Origin: Cricetomys ansorgei
Lineage: Eukaryota; Chordata; Mammalia; Rodentia; Nesomyidae
Length of the DNA stretch: 64,000 bases
Reading direction: 5' to 3'
Assembly (NCBI GenBank): GCA_026225945.1
Contig: JAMJFZ010001133.1
Span: forward strand, 18,913,001-18,977,000
Shown here in pieces: positions 1-10,970 of this stretch. The translations under genes were made by a program, and so were the position numbers. Below the pieces are notes generated by a model. That model had not been told where the DNA came from and made no database searches. It saw nothing but the letters and a program-made list of their open reading frames with translations. Every line of letters begins with the position of its first letter. Positions within the stretch are counted from its first letter, which is position 1.

Positions 1-429
1 CATGTCAGAGCAGGCGCTTTCCCCCTCGACATCCTGGCCCTGCCTTGGGATGGGCATTAAAGAAAATAATACATATGGATAGCCTATCCACGTGGTTGTC
101 TACTATATGCATATAATAGAAAATACATTGAAAAAATCACAATACCAGAGGCATGGTGCGCTGATCACTGTGACAGAGGCCTGATATACTTTACCAGCAA
201 TTATATCCTGGAAACATGGATTCTTCTATCCGTACAGAATTGAACCGCCTCACTAGCACATGGCAAGACTTTGGCCTCTTTTATCCTTCCTCTTCTAGAT
301 ACTTTTCAGAAAACCAGAATGAGTTTTAATAGACCTGGGCGAGCCTGGGGGAGGGGCTGAATTGCCTGATTATCTGCTGGGAGAAATGCTACTGTTTCCT
401 TCAACCTTTGTTTCCCATCACTTTGCTTT

Positions 430-795
430 GAGTGCGTTTTCGTGTGCTGGATACTTAATGCCTCAGCCTGGCAATGTTGAAGGTGGGGCCTAATTAAGGA
501 GGTGTTTGGGTCATGGATATAGGCCTCACAAGTGGATGCATGCCTTTTTTGTGGAAATAGGTGATCAACCTTAAGCATCCAGCCCTTTGTGTCACCCTTA
601 GTATGCTTGCTTGTCCTTCCATTTCTTCGCCATGTGTTGAAATAATGCGAGGCCCTTACTAGATGTGGCCACCCTCTTTGGCCTCCAGAAATATAAACCA
701 GGATAACCCTCTTGTCCTTTTACATTACACAATCTCCTGCATTCTGTTAAGGTATTTTGGAATTTTTGTTTCAAGTCAGTAATGGAGTTACCTCG
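430..795 (+). mobile_element. MaLR-type LTR (MST/MLT1-like)
   Basis: Recognised from the diagnostic order of the family: GTTGAAGGTGGGGCCTAAT, GGAGGTGTTTGGGTCATGG, a CCATGTG block, GGCCTCCAGAAATATAAACC (poly-A signal region), and a TCTGTTAAGGTATTTTG end. It is an old LTR from before the rodent radiation. The 5' boundary is uncertain. Confidence 0.8.
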
Positions 796-969
796 CGTGT
801 ATACGATGGTGAGAGTTTTAAATAAAACCAGATTCAAAACCTCTGTACAAACTGAAAGGAACACCAGCTCTGTGTGCTTTTCCCTCCACTTTCAAAAGGC
901 TATCTTCTCTTCGTCATTATTTTAAGAGACCCCAAAGCAGAGGATGATACAGAGGCTGCCACCAATCTT

Positions 970-1090
970 TCCAGGCATGTCTTTGGTCCCAGAAGCAGAG
1001 GCAGGTGGAACTCTGTTGGAGTTGGAGGCCAGCCTGGTCTACACAAGTTCTAGGCCAGTCACACAGTAAGATCTTGTCTCAAACAAAACT
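970..1090 (+). repeat. B1 SINE, degenerate
   Basis: Reads as a diverged B1 right part (AGAAGCAGAGGCAGGTGGA, then GAGGCCAGCCTGGTCTAC) with a short A-rich tail. Confidence 0.75.
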
Positions 1091-1107
1091 TAATCCTAAG
1101 ACAATGT

Positions 1108-1235
1108 TGTAGGGAGATGGGGGATCTGGGAGGTAATAAGGTCATGGGTGCAGATCCTCATGAATGGGACTAGAACCCTAGTAAAAATGGGATTTTGTTA
1201 GAACCCTAATAAAAGAGGCTTGAGGGAGACATTTT
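1108..1235 (+). mobile_element. LTR-like fragment
   Basis: GGGAGGTAATAAGGTCATGG followed by CTCATGAATGGGACTAGAA and ATAAAAGAGGCTTGAGGGAG resembles the internal part of mammalian MaLR-type LTRs. Assignment is tentative. Confidence 0.45.
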
Positions 1236-1525
1236 TCATAGTGCTAATAGGTTGGCCCTCCACTAGTCTTCAGAAGGAAGATATAAATTAATCAACTGTG
1301 CTTCTGAAAACTGTTTTTGCAATACAGTCACCAGTCTGGAAGGATAAAACACAGAGTGGATCTTTTATAGTCAATGATATTTTTTTTAAAGGCCTTCCTA
1401 TTCAAGTGGGAAAAAGATGCTATCCAAACTTTAAAAAGCGGTCGGTACCTTTGGGAAGAAGAAAGAGTCCTTGCTCCTTTTGAGAAGAGATAGAAAACAA
1501 CATTAGGGTTGCCTGTCTGAAATTG

Positions 1526-1675
1526 AGCATGGTGGCTCATGGCTGTACTCCCAAAACCCAGGAAGCTGAGGCAGTGAAACATCTCAAGTTCAAAGGCAGC
1601 CTAGACTACATAGTGAGTTCCAGGCCAACCTAGAGTACACAATGAGGCTCTGCCTCAAAACAACAATGAAAAACT
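1526..1675 (+). repeat. B1/B4-type SINE
   Basis: Begins GAGCATGGTGGCTCATGGC and contains AAAGGCAGCCTAGACTACAT and a GCCTCAAAACAA tail. It is a strongly diverged B1-related copy. Confidence 0.65.
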
Positions 1676-1824
1676 CCTTGTCAATTCAACTCTGCTGATG
1701 TATTTCCAACAGACAGAAGATAGAAGCCACAGAGCTCTGCTTCTTTGGTGTGGCAAATATCTTGGTGGCTTTCCTTCAAGAGCTGCACCTCAAGAGTTTA
1801 AGAACTTTACTTTCACGGAAATAA

Positions 1825-1912
1825 GACGTAGCTCCGTGGAAAGAGTGTCTGCCTAGCAGCACATGAGGCCCTGGGTTCAATCCCCAGCAGTGCCAAAAGA
1901 GAAAAAGAAAAA
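1825..1912 (+). repeat. ID/B4-type SINE
   Basis: The tRNA-derived body GTCTGCCTAGCAGCACATGA and box-B-like GGGTTCAATCCCCAGCA are followed by an A-rich tail. Confidence 0.75.
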
Positions 1913-1961
1913 ACAAACTCCAGTTCAGCAGGTACAAGCCTGACAACTCTGCTCCCATGCA

Positions 1962-2205
1962 AAAGCCAGGCACGGTGGTACGCACCTGTAATCACAGCAC
2001 TGAGAGGCAGAGAATGGAGACTTGGGGTGAAGGGGTGCTCACTGGCCAGCTGGCCTATCCAGTCAGCGGGTGTGCGGTGCAGCGAGAGAGAGTAAGGTAA
2101 AGAGTGATAGAAGGCACCCTATATTGACCTCTGCTCTCCACACGCATGGCACACACTCACGTATACGACACACATACATGAAGAATTTACAAATAAAAAG
2201 GAATC
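1962..2205 (+). repeat. Composite SINE (B3/B4-like)
   Basis: AGCCAGGCACGGTGGTACGC and a TGTAATCACAGCACTGAGAG block are followed by a GCTCACTGGCCAGC block, a GACCTCTGCTCTCCACACG block and an A-rich end. This is the 3' half of a roughly 300-nt rodent composite SINE seen several times in this window. Confidence 0.6.
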
Positions 2206-2529
2206 TGTGTGTTCTGCATTATTATGAACTGTGAATGGGCACTGTTTCCACTCAAGGCTTAGTTCTCAGGAGATTCCTGAGGAATCCGTGGAAAATAAAA
2301 CAAAACAAAAGCCTGAGCAGTAAGGCTTACCTGAGAAACCACTTCAGTCACCCTTACTAATAAGGCAATCTAGCCCAACAGGACAAATGGAAGGTTTGAA
2401 GCTATGTATGTCCTCCCTGCTTCATTATTGAACAATGGGAGGTCATCAGTGGAAAAAGATAGGCGATGGGGACACTGAAAGCGTCCATTTAAACTAACAA
2501 TACTTCAGAAACAATTTCTAGACATTTAC

Positions 2530-2605
2530 AAGTCTTATGTTATTTATACAAATATTTATTTGTATATTTATACTCATTTATATTTACACAAATATACAAA
2601 TATTA
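2530..2605. repeat. AT-rich low-complexity tract
   Basis: Repeated TATTTATAC and ACAAATAT words give short inverted matches. No gene or element is apparent. Confidence 0.6.
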
Positions 2606-2661
2606 TGTTATTCTCACCATTAAACATTATATAAATAAATGTGCTTTAAAAACATTCTTCA

Positions 2662-2833
2662 GCAGGGCGGTGGTGATGCACAACTTTCATCAGCACTCCG
2701 GAGGCAGAGGGAGGCGGATCTCTGGGAGTTCGAGGCCAGCCTGGTCTTCAGCGTGAGCTCCAGGACAGCCAGAGCTACAACAGAGAAACCCTGTCTCAAA
2801 CAAAAACAAAAACAAAAACAAAAACCAACAACA
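2662..2833 (+). repeat. B1 SINE
   Basis: A near full-length B1: GGGCGGTGGTGATGCACA start, GTTCGAGGCCAGCCTGGTCT, GAGAAACCCTGTCTCAAAC, then an (AAAAAC)n tail. Confidence 0.9.
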
Positions 2834-5388
2834 ACAAAAATCTTCAAAAAATAAATAAAAGACTGAAAATGTCTAAAAAGTTAAAGAAACACTAACAAGT
2901 AACCTTTTCCAACTCACTCAATAAAGCTCTTTTAGAAACAAATTTAGGTAGTTTTGGCTGCTAGAATATTTTACACAATAGCTATCCCACACTTTTCAAA
3001 CAATTTTACCTAGAAAGACATTTATATGATATATTTTAACATGTGGAGCATAGAAAACACAATTCTATTTGAATCTTATTTTAACGTTACCTTTCTACAC
3101 CATCTCCTGGATTTTCAGCAAACATTTTCTTGGGGTTTGTAAATCCTCATCTTTGCTAACAGTTTCTAGAGCCGTCATTCGTGCTAACGAAATTACAAAG
3201 TGAGACGCAGAGAGCAGGGTAGGGCGACACAAGAGAGCAGCTATTTGATTACATTTCTGCCCCAGATCATTGTTTCTAGAAGGTAATGCATACATTTTTA
3301 ATCCTTCTTCTGTTCTTGAGCAACGTAAAAACCACATCTGACCTAGTTCAATCTCTTATCAGAGTGGTGCTGATAATTTTATTGCGCAAGAGAAACGGTT
3401 ACCCTATTATATTTTAAGTCCATGCTCATTGGATGGCAAAGCGTAGTTTACATCCTTCTCTTTATTAAGTGGACATTTAGAACTCCTTCAAGGTCTAGAA
3501 CAGGCCCTTTTCCTTAAGTTCAAGACTACAGGAACATACAGATGAGCTAATGTTTTTTCATATTGTGATAGTTCCACTATGATATAATGCCACTGAATTA
3601 TACCATTTCATTAACTCAAAGTAAGGTTTAATATATCCTGTTTCACATTAACTTATACAAGCGCCAGCGAGTGAGAAAGAGAATTTTCTAAATCTTGAGC
3701 CCTCAGGATAATGAATTCAAGCTAAACAAAACGAGGTTATTCTGGAAATCATCTGAGTGGTTTATCTAAGAATGAATCCAACACATCTCTGCTCCACGTA
3801 GACCTATGTTGGAAATCCAAATTAAGACAGAAAAAAGAGTTGAGTGTGTAAAGACCATGACACAGTGGTTTTCTCTCAGATCAGTAGAGTATGTTAAAGA
3901 TAAATAATTAATCTTTATCTGAGTTCCTGGGTAAATTCAATCCATAGGCATTCAACAGCTTGCCAATGTTCCTTGGATCTGACAATCAGTCTTCAGTTAA
4001 AATTCATTAAGTGAGTTAGAAACAAATGTAAGAAAAGTCATGTTAATCTTGTTAGAAAAACAAATATTGGTAAATGAATAATGGCAATATAAAACCAGAA
4101 GCTGGGACACAAGAGAAGCTATGAACAGAGAAAAGTGTAAGTGGCTCTTCAGAGTCAGTGAAGGGGCCTGCAGCTTCCAGAACTGACGCAACAAAGAGAT
4201 ACCTTAAGTCAAACTCTTCTTTTTGTGTTCACTTAGAAATAAATTTTAATTTGCCTAAGGATAAAGGAGAGGCGGTTAAAGGTACTCTGAGAGTATCTGT
4301 GGAATTCACACGAAAAAGCAAATTTTAAATGACCACTTCCACTTTGTTTAACAGATTGCTTCATGATGCAAATGAAAAATCAATTGCTTAATGGTGTAGA
4401 CAGAAAAAACATTTTTTTTTTGCTCTTTAGCCACTTTGTGACTCTGCAGATTTGTAGCTGCAACTGATTGTAAATGCAGAGCGATGACTGGAGTTCTTTT
4501 CAAATCTTGACTTACTGTCAAAGCACAAAGCAGTATGTTCTGGTAAATCATCTGCTTAATTTCTATTCTACTTCAGAGTGAAATTTTGTTGCTGAGTTTC
4601 TAAACAATTTTAGCAGTATGCTTTTTTCAGATGGACACTAAGGTAAAGGAGACCCCAACATGTGTAATCCCTCAAACCCAACATGACTGTTCATTCATAG
4701 AACAGAGGACATTCCGTTGCCCCAAGAAGGCAGTTCCATGTGGTGATTCTGGTCCACATACTTTACTTCCCATGTTATGCCATTCTTTATAACCCCACCA
4801 TTGTTGCCCTCAGCTAAAGGAAGGTGAAATAAGAAATGTGGAAGGCCAAGGGGTCCTTGAAACCCCAGCCTGGAGATGGTACACATCACTTCCTCTAATA
4901 GTCCATTGGCTAGTACTGGGTCACAGAGCCAGATGTAAACCAAAGAAGCTAACCATCACAATGCAAAAGGATAAGGATTGTCCTTGAACTGGAAATGACC
5001 CTCACCACAGGCAATTCAACCAACCAGCTCATCCTCTGGGCTCTTTCCTTTATACATAGGCGACAATTCTGTACGCACTGCACCCATATTGTGCTTATTA
5101 ACATATGTGCCTGCGAAGCATCTTGGTGATGTCGACAGGTTGACTTTGTTGCTATCACTTAGGACACTGCAGTGATACTGCTCATAGAGACATCATATTG
5201 GATTAAGTGACAGTAAAAAGTGCAAAGCTTTCTACCTAAAGTATCATCAAAAATACTGTTAAGTGTAATTTTGTCTGGGAATCAGTGAACCGAGTAAAGG
5301 GTGTTGTATTGTTGTCCTATATTCTCTCTCTCTTCCTGATGGAAGCATGAGTTTTTCTTTCCCAAGCCCCCATCCTTACCCTACCCTC

Positions 5389-5418
5389 GTGTGTATGTGT
5401 GTGTGTGTGTGTGTGAGA
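5389..5418. repeat. (GT)n microsatellite
   Basis: A run of GT dinucleotides with one interruption, adjoining diverged SINE-like sequence. Confidence 0.9.
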
Positions 5419-5654
5419 GACATGTAGTGTGGCATGCACATGTATGAATGTGAAAGTCAGTGGTCAACTTGGAATGTCCTTCATCAAGTGCCATGAGTCT
5501 TGTGTTTGTTGTTTTGAAGCAGGGTTGGAGTTTAAGAGATTTTGATATAGATTCTCAGCACTGGGGTTAAGAAAAAAAAGGCATGGGGGAGGGGAAGGGA
5601 AGACACACCCAAGAATGTGAGTGCGGGCTTCTCCAAGGAGAGTCACCTCACCTT

Positions 5655-5790
5655 GTTTTTTAAAACAGGGTTTCTCGATGGCCTGGAGCTCACCTAAACA
5701 GGTTAGGCAAGATAGCCCTAGAGATCCACCTGTCTCTGCCTCCATATAACTGGGATTTTAAGCATGAGCAACTAGACCTAGACCTAGTTT
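5655..5790 (-). repeat. B1 SINE, diverged
   Basis: AAACAGGGTTTCTCGATGG then GAGATCCACCTGTCTCTGCC and CTGGGATTTTAAGCATGAG is a B1 in reverse orientation. Confidence 0.7.
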
Positions 5791-5805
5791 TTTGGGTTTT
5801 TTTTT

Positions 5806-5888
5806 TTTAACTCAAGTTCTGAGATGTAACTCAGGTCTTCAAGCTTTCAAGACATACTACACCTGATTGAGCTGTCTTCCCAGTCCCA
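5806..5888 (-). repeat. ID/B4-like relic
   Basis: TGTAACTCAGGTCTTCAAGC and GATTGAGCTGTCTTCCCAGT resemble an ID/B2-type head read in reverse; heavily diverged. Confidence 0.5.
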
Positions 5889-6006
5889 AAACATGTATTT
5901 CTGCTCCATAACCAACATCTGGAGTTCACATATTAGAACTCTAATTCTAGAAAACACTTAGCACCTTAAAAAACAAACAAGCAAACAAGCAAACATTTGT
6001 ATAAAA

Positions 6007-6112
6007 TAGGCGTGGTGGCCCATGCCTATAGTTCCAGGTACTTTAGAAGCTGAGATAGAAAGATCATGATCAGCCTAAGCAACAATGGGAAACTGAATGT
6101 TTAAAAAATTAT
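6007..6112 (+). repeat. B1/B4-type SINE fragment
   Basis: Starts AGGCGTGGTGGCCCATGCCT, then a diverged body and an A-rich end. Confidence 0.65.
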
Positions 6113-6886
6113 AAAATATTTTAAAATACAAAAACTTGAGACCTTTAAAGGAAATGAAGTAATTACTTTTAAGTATCCAGTGAGGACTGAATTATGAACC
6201 TCATAATAGACTTGCAGCCTCTCGGATAGCAATCACATAGAAGGAATTAACACAGCTATCAGTGGTGAACAGCAGCATGGAAGTTTCGCTCACGTGCAGC
6301 CCGTGTAATTCAAGAGTGAGCCATGCAGAATAGCTGCAAGACACATGATCTACCCGGACACCAGAGCTAAAAGTCACTGATCCCAACTCAGCACATGAAT
6401 CATGATATGACCTTGAGAAAGTTAGCTTTCAATTCTCTAAAAGGAAAACAGAAATAAACAGATACATCTAGAATAAATCTTTAAAAAAAATCTATGCAGG
6501 GAGAGTGGGATGAGAAAGATAAAAGAAGAGAAAAAAAATCACACGTGGGAAAAGCAGTATTGAAAAGGGGTTGGGTGGTTATGCTGGGCTATATTGAAAA
6601 CAATATGTTTGCTTTTAGAATGCATGCAGGCTAAGAATAAAAATATATCAATACAAGTTAATGGGGAATTAAGATAAACAAATGCTTTGTTAGGGTTAAA
6701 ATGTCGCAGATTTTTGTCACAGTACAGATAATGAACTTATCTGAGTGTAGTGATATCCAACTTTGCTCCTAGTACTGAGAAAAAGACAGAAGCAGTCGGA
6801 ATAAGAGTTTATGGCTACCCTGAGCTATATAGCAAGTTCCAGGCCAATTTAAACTACATATGGAGATCTACCTCAAAAGAGAGGGT

Positions 6887-7035
6887 GGAGCTGCCTAGAA
6901 GAATGGCACAGAGTTCACCATACAAAGCATAAAGATCTGAGTTCAATCCCCAGGACCCACATAGAAAAGGCAGATTGGTGGCATGTCTATAATCCCAGCA
7001 CTGGGGCTGGGGAGAGGAGAATCCCTGGGGTTCAA
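6887..7035 (+). repeat. Composite SINE fragment (B3/B4-like)
   Basis: Contains GAGTTCAATCCCCAGGACCC and TATAATCCCAGCACTGGGGC, typical of the composite tRNA-derived SINE. Confidence 0.65.
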
Positions 7036-7889
7036 TGACAATCCCATGGACCTTTTTCCTGGTCCCTCTACTTTTTCCCAGGCTCATAAAGCTGCTAAAT
7101 GACACTGTGCTATGGTCACATCATCAGATTAAATTTGTTCTTGTAATTCAGCATACTGACTGTCTCAAGGAGCGGATTTCATGTTATATTTATTCCTCTA
7201 GCATTATTCTGCTGCTCCATACTGGCTGCTTCGTCTATTAAGTTAATCATTGAAGCTGAGGACCTGCCTTAAGTACAGCTGATACTAACCTTTTCCAATC
7301 GAATGGGATCATCTGGTGCTGTGCTGTTATTCAGCACCTGCTTTACATAGGGTGAATGCATGCCATATGACACCACAGCTTCCTTCAATCACCTTAAACC
7401 ACTCATTTCTATCGGATGCCATCCTATTTCATTATAACCTTGGGGGTATCCCCATCGGTGGAATATGCTGGCCTCATACTGGAATTTTGCTGAGGATGAT
7501 TTTGTGACCCTAGGCCACCTTTCTTCCACCTCTAATTCACAATTAGATACCTCTTTTTAGAAGGGCTGCCTTATCTGATTATTCTCCCCTGTAAACTCTT
7601 CCTACATAGTCCTAACAGGACCATCATCCTGTACAATGTTCTCCCTTCTATCTACTCAAGGAAAATCCTTCTTTCTGTCACTGGGAATGAGCCCAGTTAT
7701 GTTCCCAGTTCCTCAGTTTTCCCTTTTTCCTCCCTGGTCTAGGACTGATTCCAGCAATCTCACATCCCCTGAATTCTCACTCTCTGTTAGTAATGCACCA
7801 TGTATGAATGCAAAGGAAAAACTCCTGAAGACCAGAAAGGAGAAGACACGGCCTAGCAGAAAAAAAAAATTATATTTTTATAATAGGGG

Positions 7890-8420
7890 GTAAAATGTAG
7901 CAAGACATTTTGAAGTCCATCCTGTGCAGCCTTCCTTAGGAAAGGATGCTGTTTGGACTCCTGGGAACAGCTTAGGGTATAAAAAATGCAGTGACCAGTT
8001 GACAGTTGACAGCTGGTGGGAAAGCAGGCAGGCACCAGCTCAGACAGAGGACCAGTTAGTGAGATGGCACAGTTAGTGGGATAGAAGAGGACAGATGTTA
8101 GCCCAGTTCTCCAGGTTCCGACAGATAAGGACAGGCTGTGAAGAGTTCTTCCTTTCTCTTCCCTTTCTAACTCTTTAGAGCTAGAGGGCTAAAAAAGTTA
8201 CAAGTTAGGAACCTGTTACAGTAACATTCCATTAAAAGTGGCACTCCAGCAAAGGGCAAGAAAACAGTCTTCCGTTACAAGTGGAGCAGAGAGAACAGGA
8301 CGATTCAGTTACAAACAGGGTAGGAGAAACAGGAGTGAAGATTTCAGTTACAAAATAAGGAGAGTTCATTTACAACTGAAAGATCCTCAACTGAGAGATC
8401 CTTCTCAAAAAATAACTTAG
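7890..8420 (+). mobile_element. LTR-like region with repeated GTTACAA words
   Basis: GGGTATAAAAAATGCAG (7974-7990) looks like a TATA box. Downstream, GTTACAA recurs at 8197, 8274, 8308 and 8347, with a near-copy at 8369, separated by purine-rich DNA. The layout could be an ERV LTR or a degenerate minisatellite. No flanking duplication was identified. Confidence 0.3.
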
Positions 8421-8519
8421 TGAGCAATTGAGGAAGACATGTGACTTCTACCTCTGGCCCCTACATGCACATGCATGCATATCTACTTGCCGGTACATAA
8501 ACACAGGTGGGGGGCGGTA

Positions 8520-8615
8520 CAGAGAGAGAAACACAGAAAGGAAACAGTGAGAGAGAAGACAGAGGTAGAGACAGGGGGAAAGAGAGGGGTGAGGGGAGGG
8601 AGGAAAAGCAAGCGC
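8520..8615. repeat. GA-rich low-complexity tract
   Basis: Mostly purine on the plus strand, with AGAGAG, GGAAA and GGGGAG words. Confidence 0.8.
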
Positions 8616-8784
8616 ATGATCCTGTGAGCAAGCACATCAAATAGAGCAGAAGCTCCCCGGCCACGGCAAGGCCTTCAGATTTTACACTGGGGAACTGAGA
8701 AAGCAAAAGCTCACTGACGGAGTTAGACACCTGTTAGATCTGGAGCTACAGACAATGCTCAACTCGCATATTTCTTTGTTTCTT

Positions 8785-9009
8785 TCTCCCCCCCCCACTC
8801 CCCCTCACCCCCGGCGTGCGGTGGGGCCGCCATCACCGGCTGCCCCATTACTTTCTATACCTTAAGTTTTCCTCTGTATCCTAATTTTAATATGATATTC
8901 TTAAAAAATTTTAGTTATATTTGTATTTATGTATCTAAGTTTATTCCAACATGTGTGTACAGGGGTGCCTGCGGAGGCCAGAAGAGAGTGTTAGACCCCT
9001 TGGAGCTCA
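8785..9009 (+). repeat. Left arm of upstream inverted duplication
   Basis: This segment reappears as its reverse complement at 10332-10560. At least 60 consecutive bases around 8838-8900 match exactly, including non-SINE sequence such as CTTTCTATACCTTAAGTTTT. The SINE part (8930-9009) is only the 3' portion of a B2/B3, while the other arm has the whole element. Confidence 0.9.
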
Positions 9010-9499
9010 GGGGTTTTATTGATTCAGAACTCCTTAGGTGTTCTACTGATACCATGTGCCGATCATAAGCAATTAAACATTCCTCCACAGGAATCCAACA
9101 CCTGCAGACAATACAAAACGCCCTAGACAGCTTCTCACCCAACAGTGCATAAAACTATTATATTATATACAACTAAAAATAAACTTCTGCAACAGGCAAT
9201 GTCCTAATTTCATTTCTGGATGCTGTGACAAAATATTCTGACAATTAAAACTGAACGTCACAGGCAAGTGTCATGTTTTACCACAAAGCAGCTCAGTAGA
9301 GACAAAGGGTGGGGTTAACTGGGTGTTTAGGTTTTCTTTTTAAAAACTATTTTATTTATTTTTTAAATTATTTAAGCCATGTATGGCTTAAATATGTCAG
9401 AAACCTGTAATCCCATCATTCAGGAGACGGAGAAAGGAGGATCAGTCTGAGATCAATCTACATTCATAAGGACTTACATTCTACACCCAGAACTTGTAA

Positions 9500-9655
9500 T
9501 GTCAGGTGTGGTGGTACATTTGTAATCCCAGCTCTGGGGAAGCACATACAGGAGACTCCCTGGGGCTCACCCAATAGCCAACCTAGCCTAATAGGTGAGT
9601 TCCTGGCTAGCTCGGCCTACAGAGCAAGACCACCTCATCTTGGAAACAAAGCATT
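9500..9655 (+). repeat. Composite SINE (B3/B4-like)
   Basis: CAGGTGTGGTGGTACATTTG, GTAATCCCAGCTCTGGGGA, then CCTGGGGCTCACCCAATAGC. The end of the element overlaps the start of a 77-bp tandem duplication. Confidence 0.65.
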
Positions 9656-9763
9656 CTGAAGAGAATTTTCTATTCCAAAATATGAAGCTCCGCCTACAAA
9701 GCAAGACCACCTCATCCTGGAAACAAAGCATTCTGAAGAGAATTTTCTATTCCAAAATATGAA
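9610..9763. repeat. Tandem duplication, two 77-bp copies
   Basis: Copy 1 is 9610-9686 and copy 2 is 9687-9763. They are almost identical (a few substitutions near CCTACAGAGC/CCTACAAAGC and CATCTTGG/CATCCTGG). The unit combines a SINE tail with adjacent single-copy DNA. Confidence 0.95.
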
Positions 9764-10226
9764 AGCTTGGTCTACTTCATAAGTCTAGCCTTGTTTAATC
9801 CAAAACAGAGGATTAAAGGGTGTTGCATTAGCTTTTCCCCGGGGGAGACATGAACACGCATCTATTTACTCCAGAAAGGGTGCCCCCTTCCCCCAGGTCT
9901 AACTTGCTTATTCACAGGGGCATGCCTGAGGGATGGTCCACACCAGTTCCTCCCTTGGGCTTCTGCCAGGTATCCCAGGTGGTCTCGTGACTACTCCAGT
10001 CTTTCCTTCCCTCCCACCAAGTATGTTAGTGGGCCAATCTTGTAAGCGTCTCATAGGTAATCGTGGCTTTTTTAAGCAGCCATCAGTTGAACCTTGCCTA
10101 GGAGACAACATTCCACAACAAAAGGAAATATACTGGATTATTTTAGAAAATCTACATAAGAAAAAGGAAGCTAAAGGTAGTATCAGGTGTGTCTCTGAAT
10201 TTAATACCTAATTTAAAATACATTAA

Positions 10227-10440
10227 GGGCTGGAGAGATAGCTCTACTGTTAAGAGCACTTGCTGCTCAACCATGACGATATGAGTTCAGATACCAGAAC
10301 CCAGGTTAGAGGCTCACAAACGCCTTTAACTGAAGTTCCAAGGGGTCTAACATCCTCTTTCGCCCTCTGCAGGCACCCCTGTACACGTATGTTGGAATAA
10401 ACTTGGACACATGAACACAAATATAACTAAATTTTTTAAA
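10227..10440 (+). repeat. B2/B3 SINE
   Basis: GGGCTGGAGAGATAGCTCTA head, TTAAGAGCACTTGCTGCTC, then the CCCTCTGCAGGCACCCCTGT block and an AT-rich tail. Its 3' part lies in the right arm of the inverted duplication. Confidence 0.9.
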
Positions 10441-10560
10441 TATCATATTAAAATTAGGATACAGAGGAAAACTTAAGGTATAGAAAGTAATGGGGCAGCC
10501 GGGTGATGGTGCCCCCAATGCATGCCGGGGAAGTGGGGGGAGTGGTGAGGGGAGAAAGAA
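10332..10560 (-). repeat. Right arm of upstream inverted duplication
   Basis: Reverse complement of 8785-9009. It includes the 3' end of the B2/B3 at 10227-10440, about 70 bases of flanking DNA, a GCCGGGTGATGG block and the start of the polypurine tract. Confidence 0.9.
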
Positions 10561-10716
10561 AGAAAAGAAAAGAAAAGAAAAGAGAGAGAGAGAAAGAAAG
10601 AAAGAAAGGAAGGAAGGAAGGAAGAAAGGAGGGAGGGAGGGAAGGAAGGAAGGAAGGAAGAAGGCAGGGAGGGAGGGAAGGAAGGAAGGAAGGAAGGAAG
10701 GGAGGAAGGAAGGGGG
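10547..10716 (+). repeat. Polypurine tract (GAAA/GGAA)n
   Basis: 170 bases of only A and G on the plus strand apart from one C at 10665. It moves from GAAAA and GA repeats to GGAA and GGGA repeats. It ends about 1.35 kb before the Dcp1a start codon. Confidence 0.97.
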
Positions 10717-10899
10717 TTCCTGCCCTCCATCACTCCAGATGTGGAGCAAAGGATCCTAGAGATTCTCCTGCCTAGTGTGGAACTTTGAGGCACTGACTTT
10801 TTCTCCTCGAGTCTGAATCAAATCATCAGCTAAATGATAGGTTTCCGCCACATCACTGGGCTGTGAAGCAAACCTCAGCCCTTATTTCGCTTTCCCAAG

Positions 10900-10970
10900 G
10901 ATCATCCAAAGCGCCAGTTCAAACATCACCTCCTCCTTGAAGCCTTCCTACCTTTTCTGGCTCTGATGGA
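10900..10970 (+). repeat. L2-like relic
   Basis: AACATCACCTCCTCCTTGAA followed by GCCTTCCTACC matches the well-conserved 3' end of mammalian L2 elements. Confidence 0.5.

Noticed and set aside
10306..10793. Several Pro/Leu/Ser/Phe- or Lys/Glu/Arg-rich open frames
   Set aside because: They are translations of the polypurine/polypyrimidine repeat, which lacks stop codons by composition.
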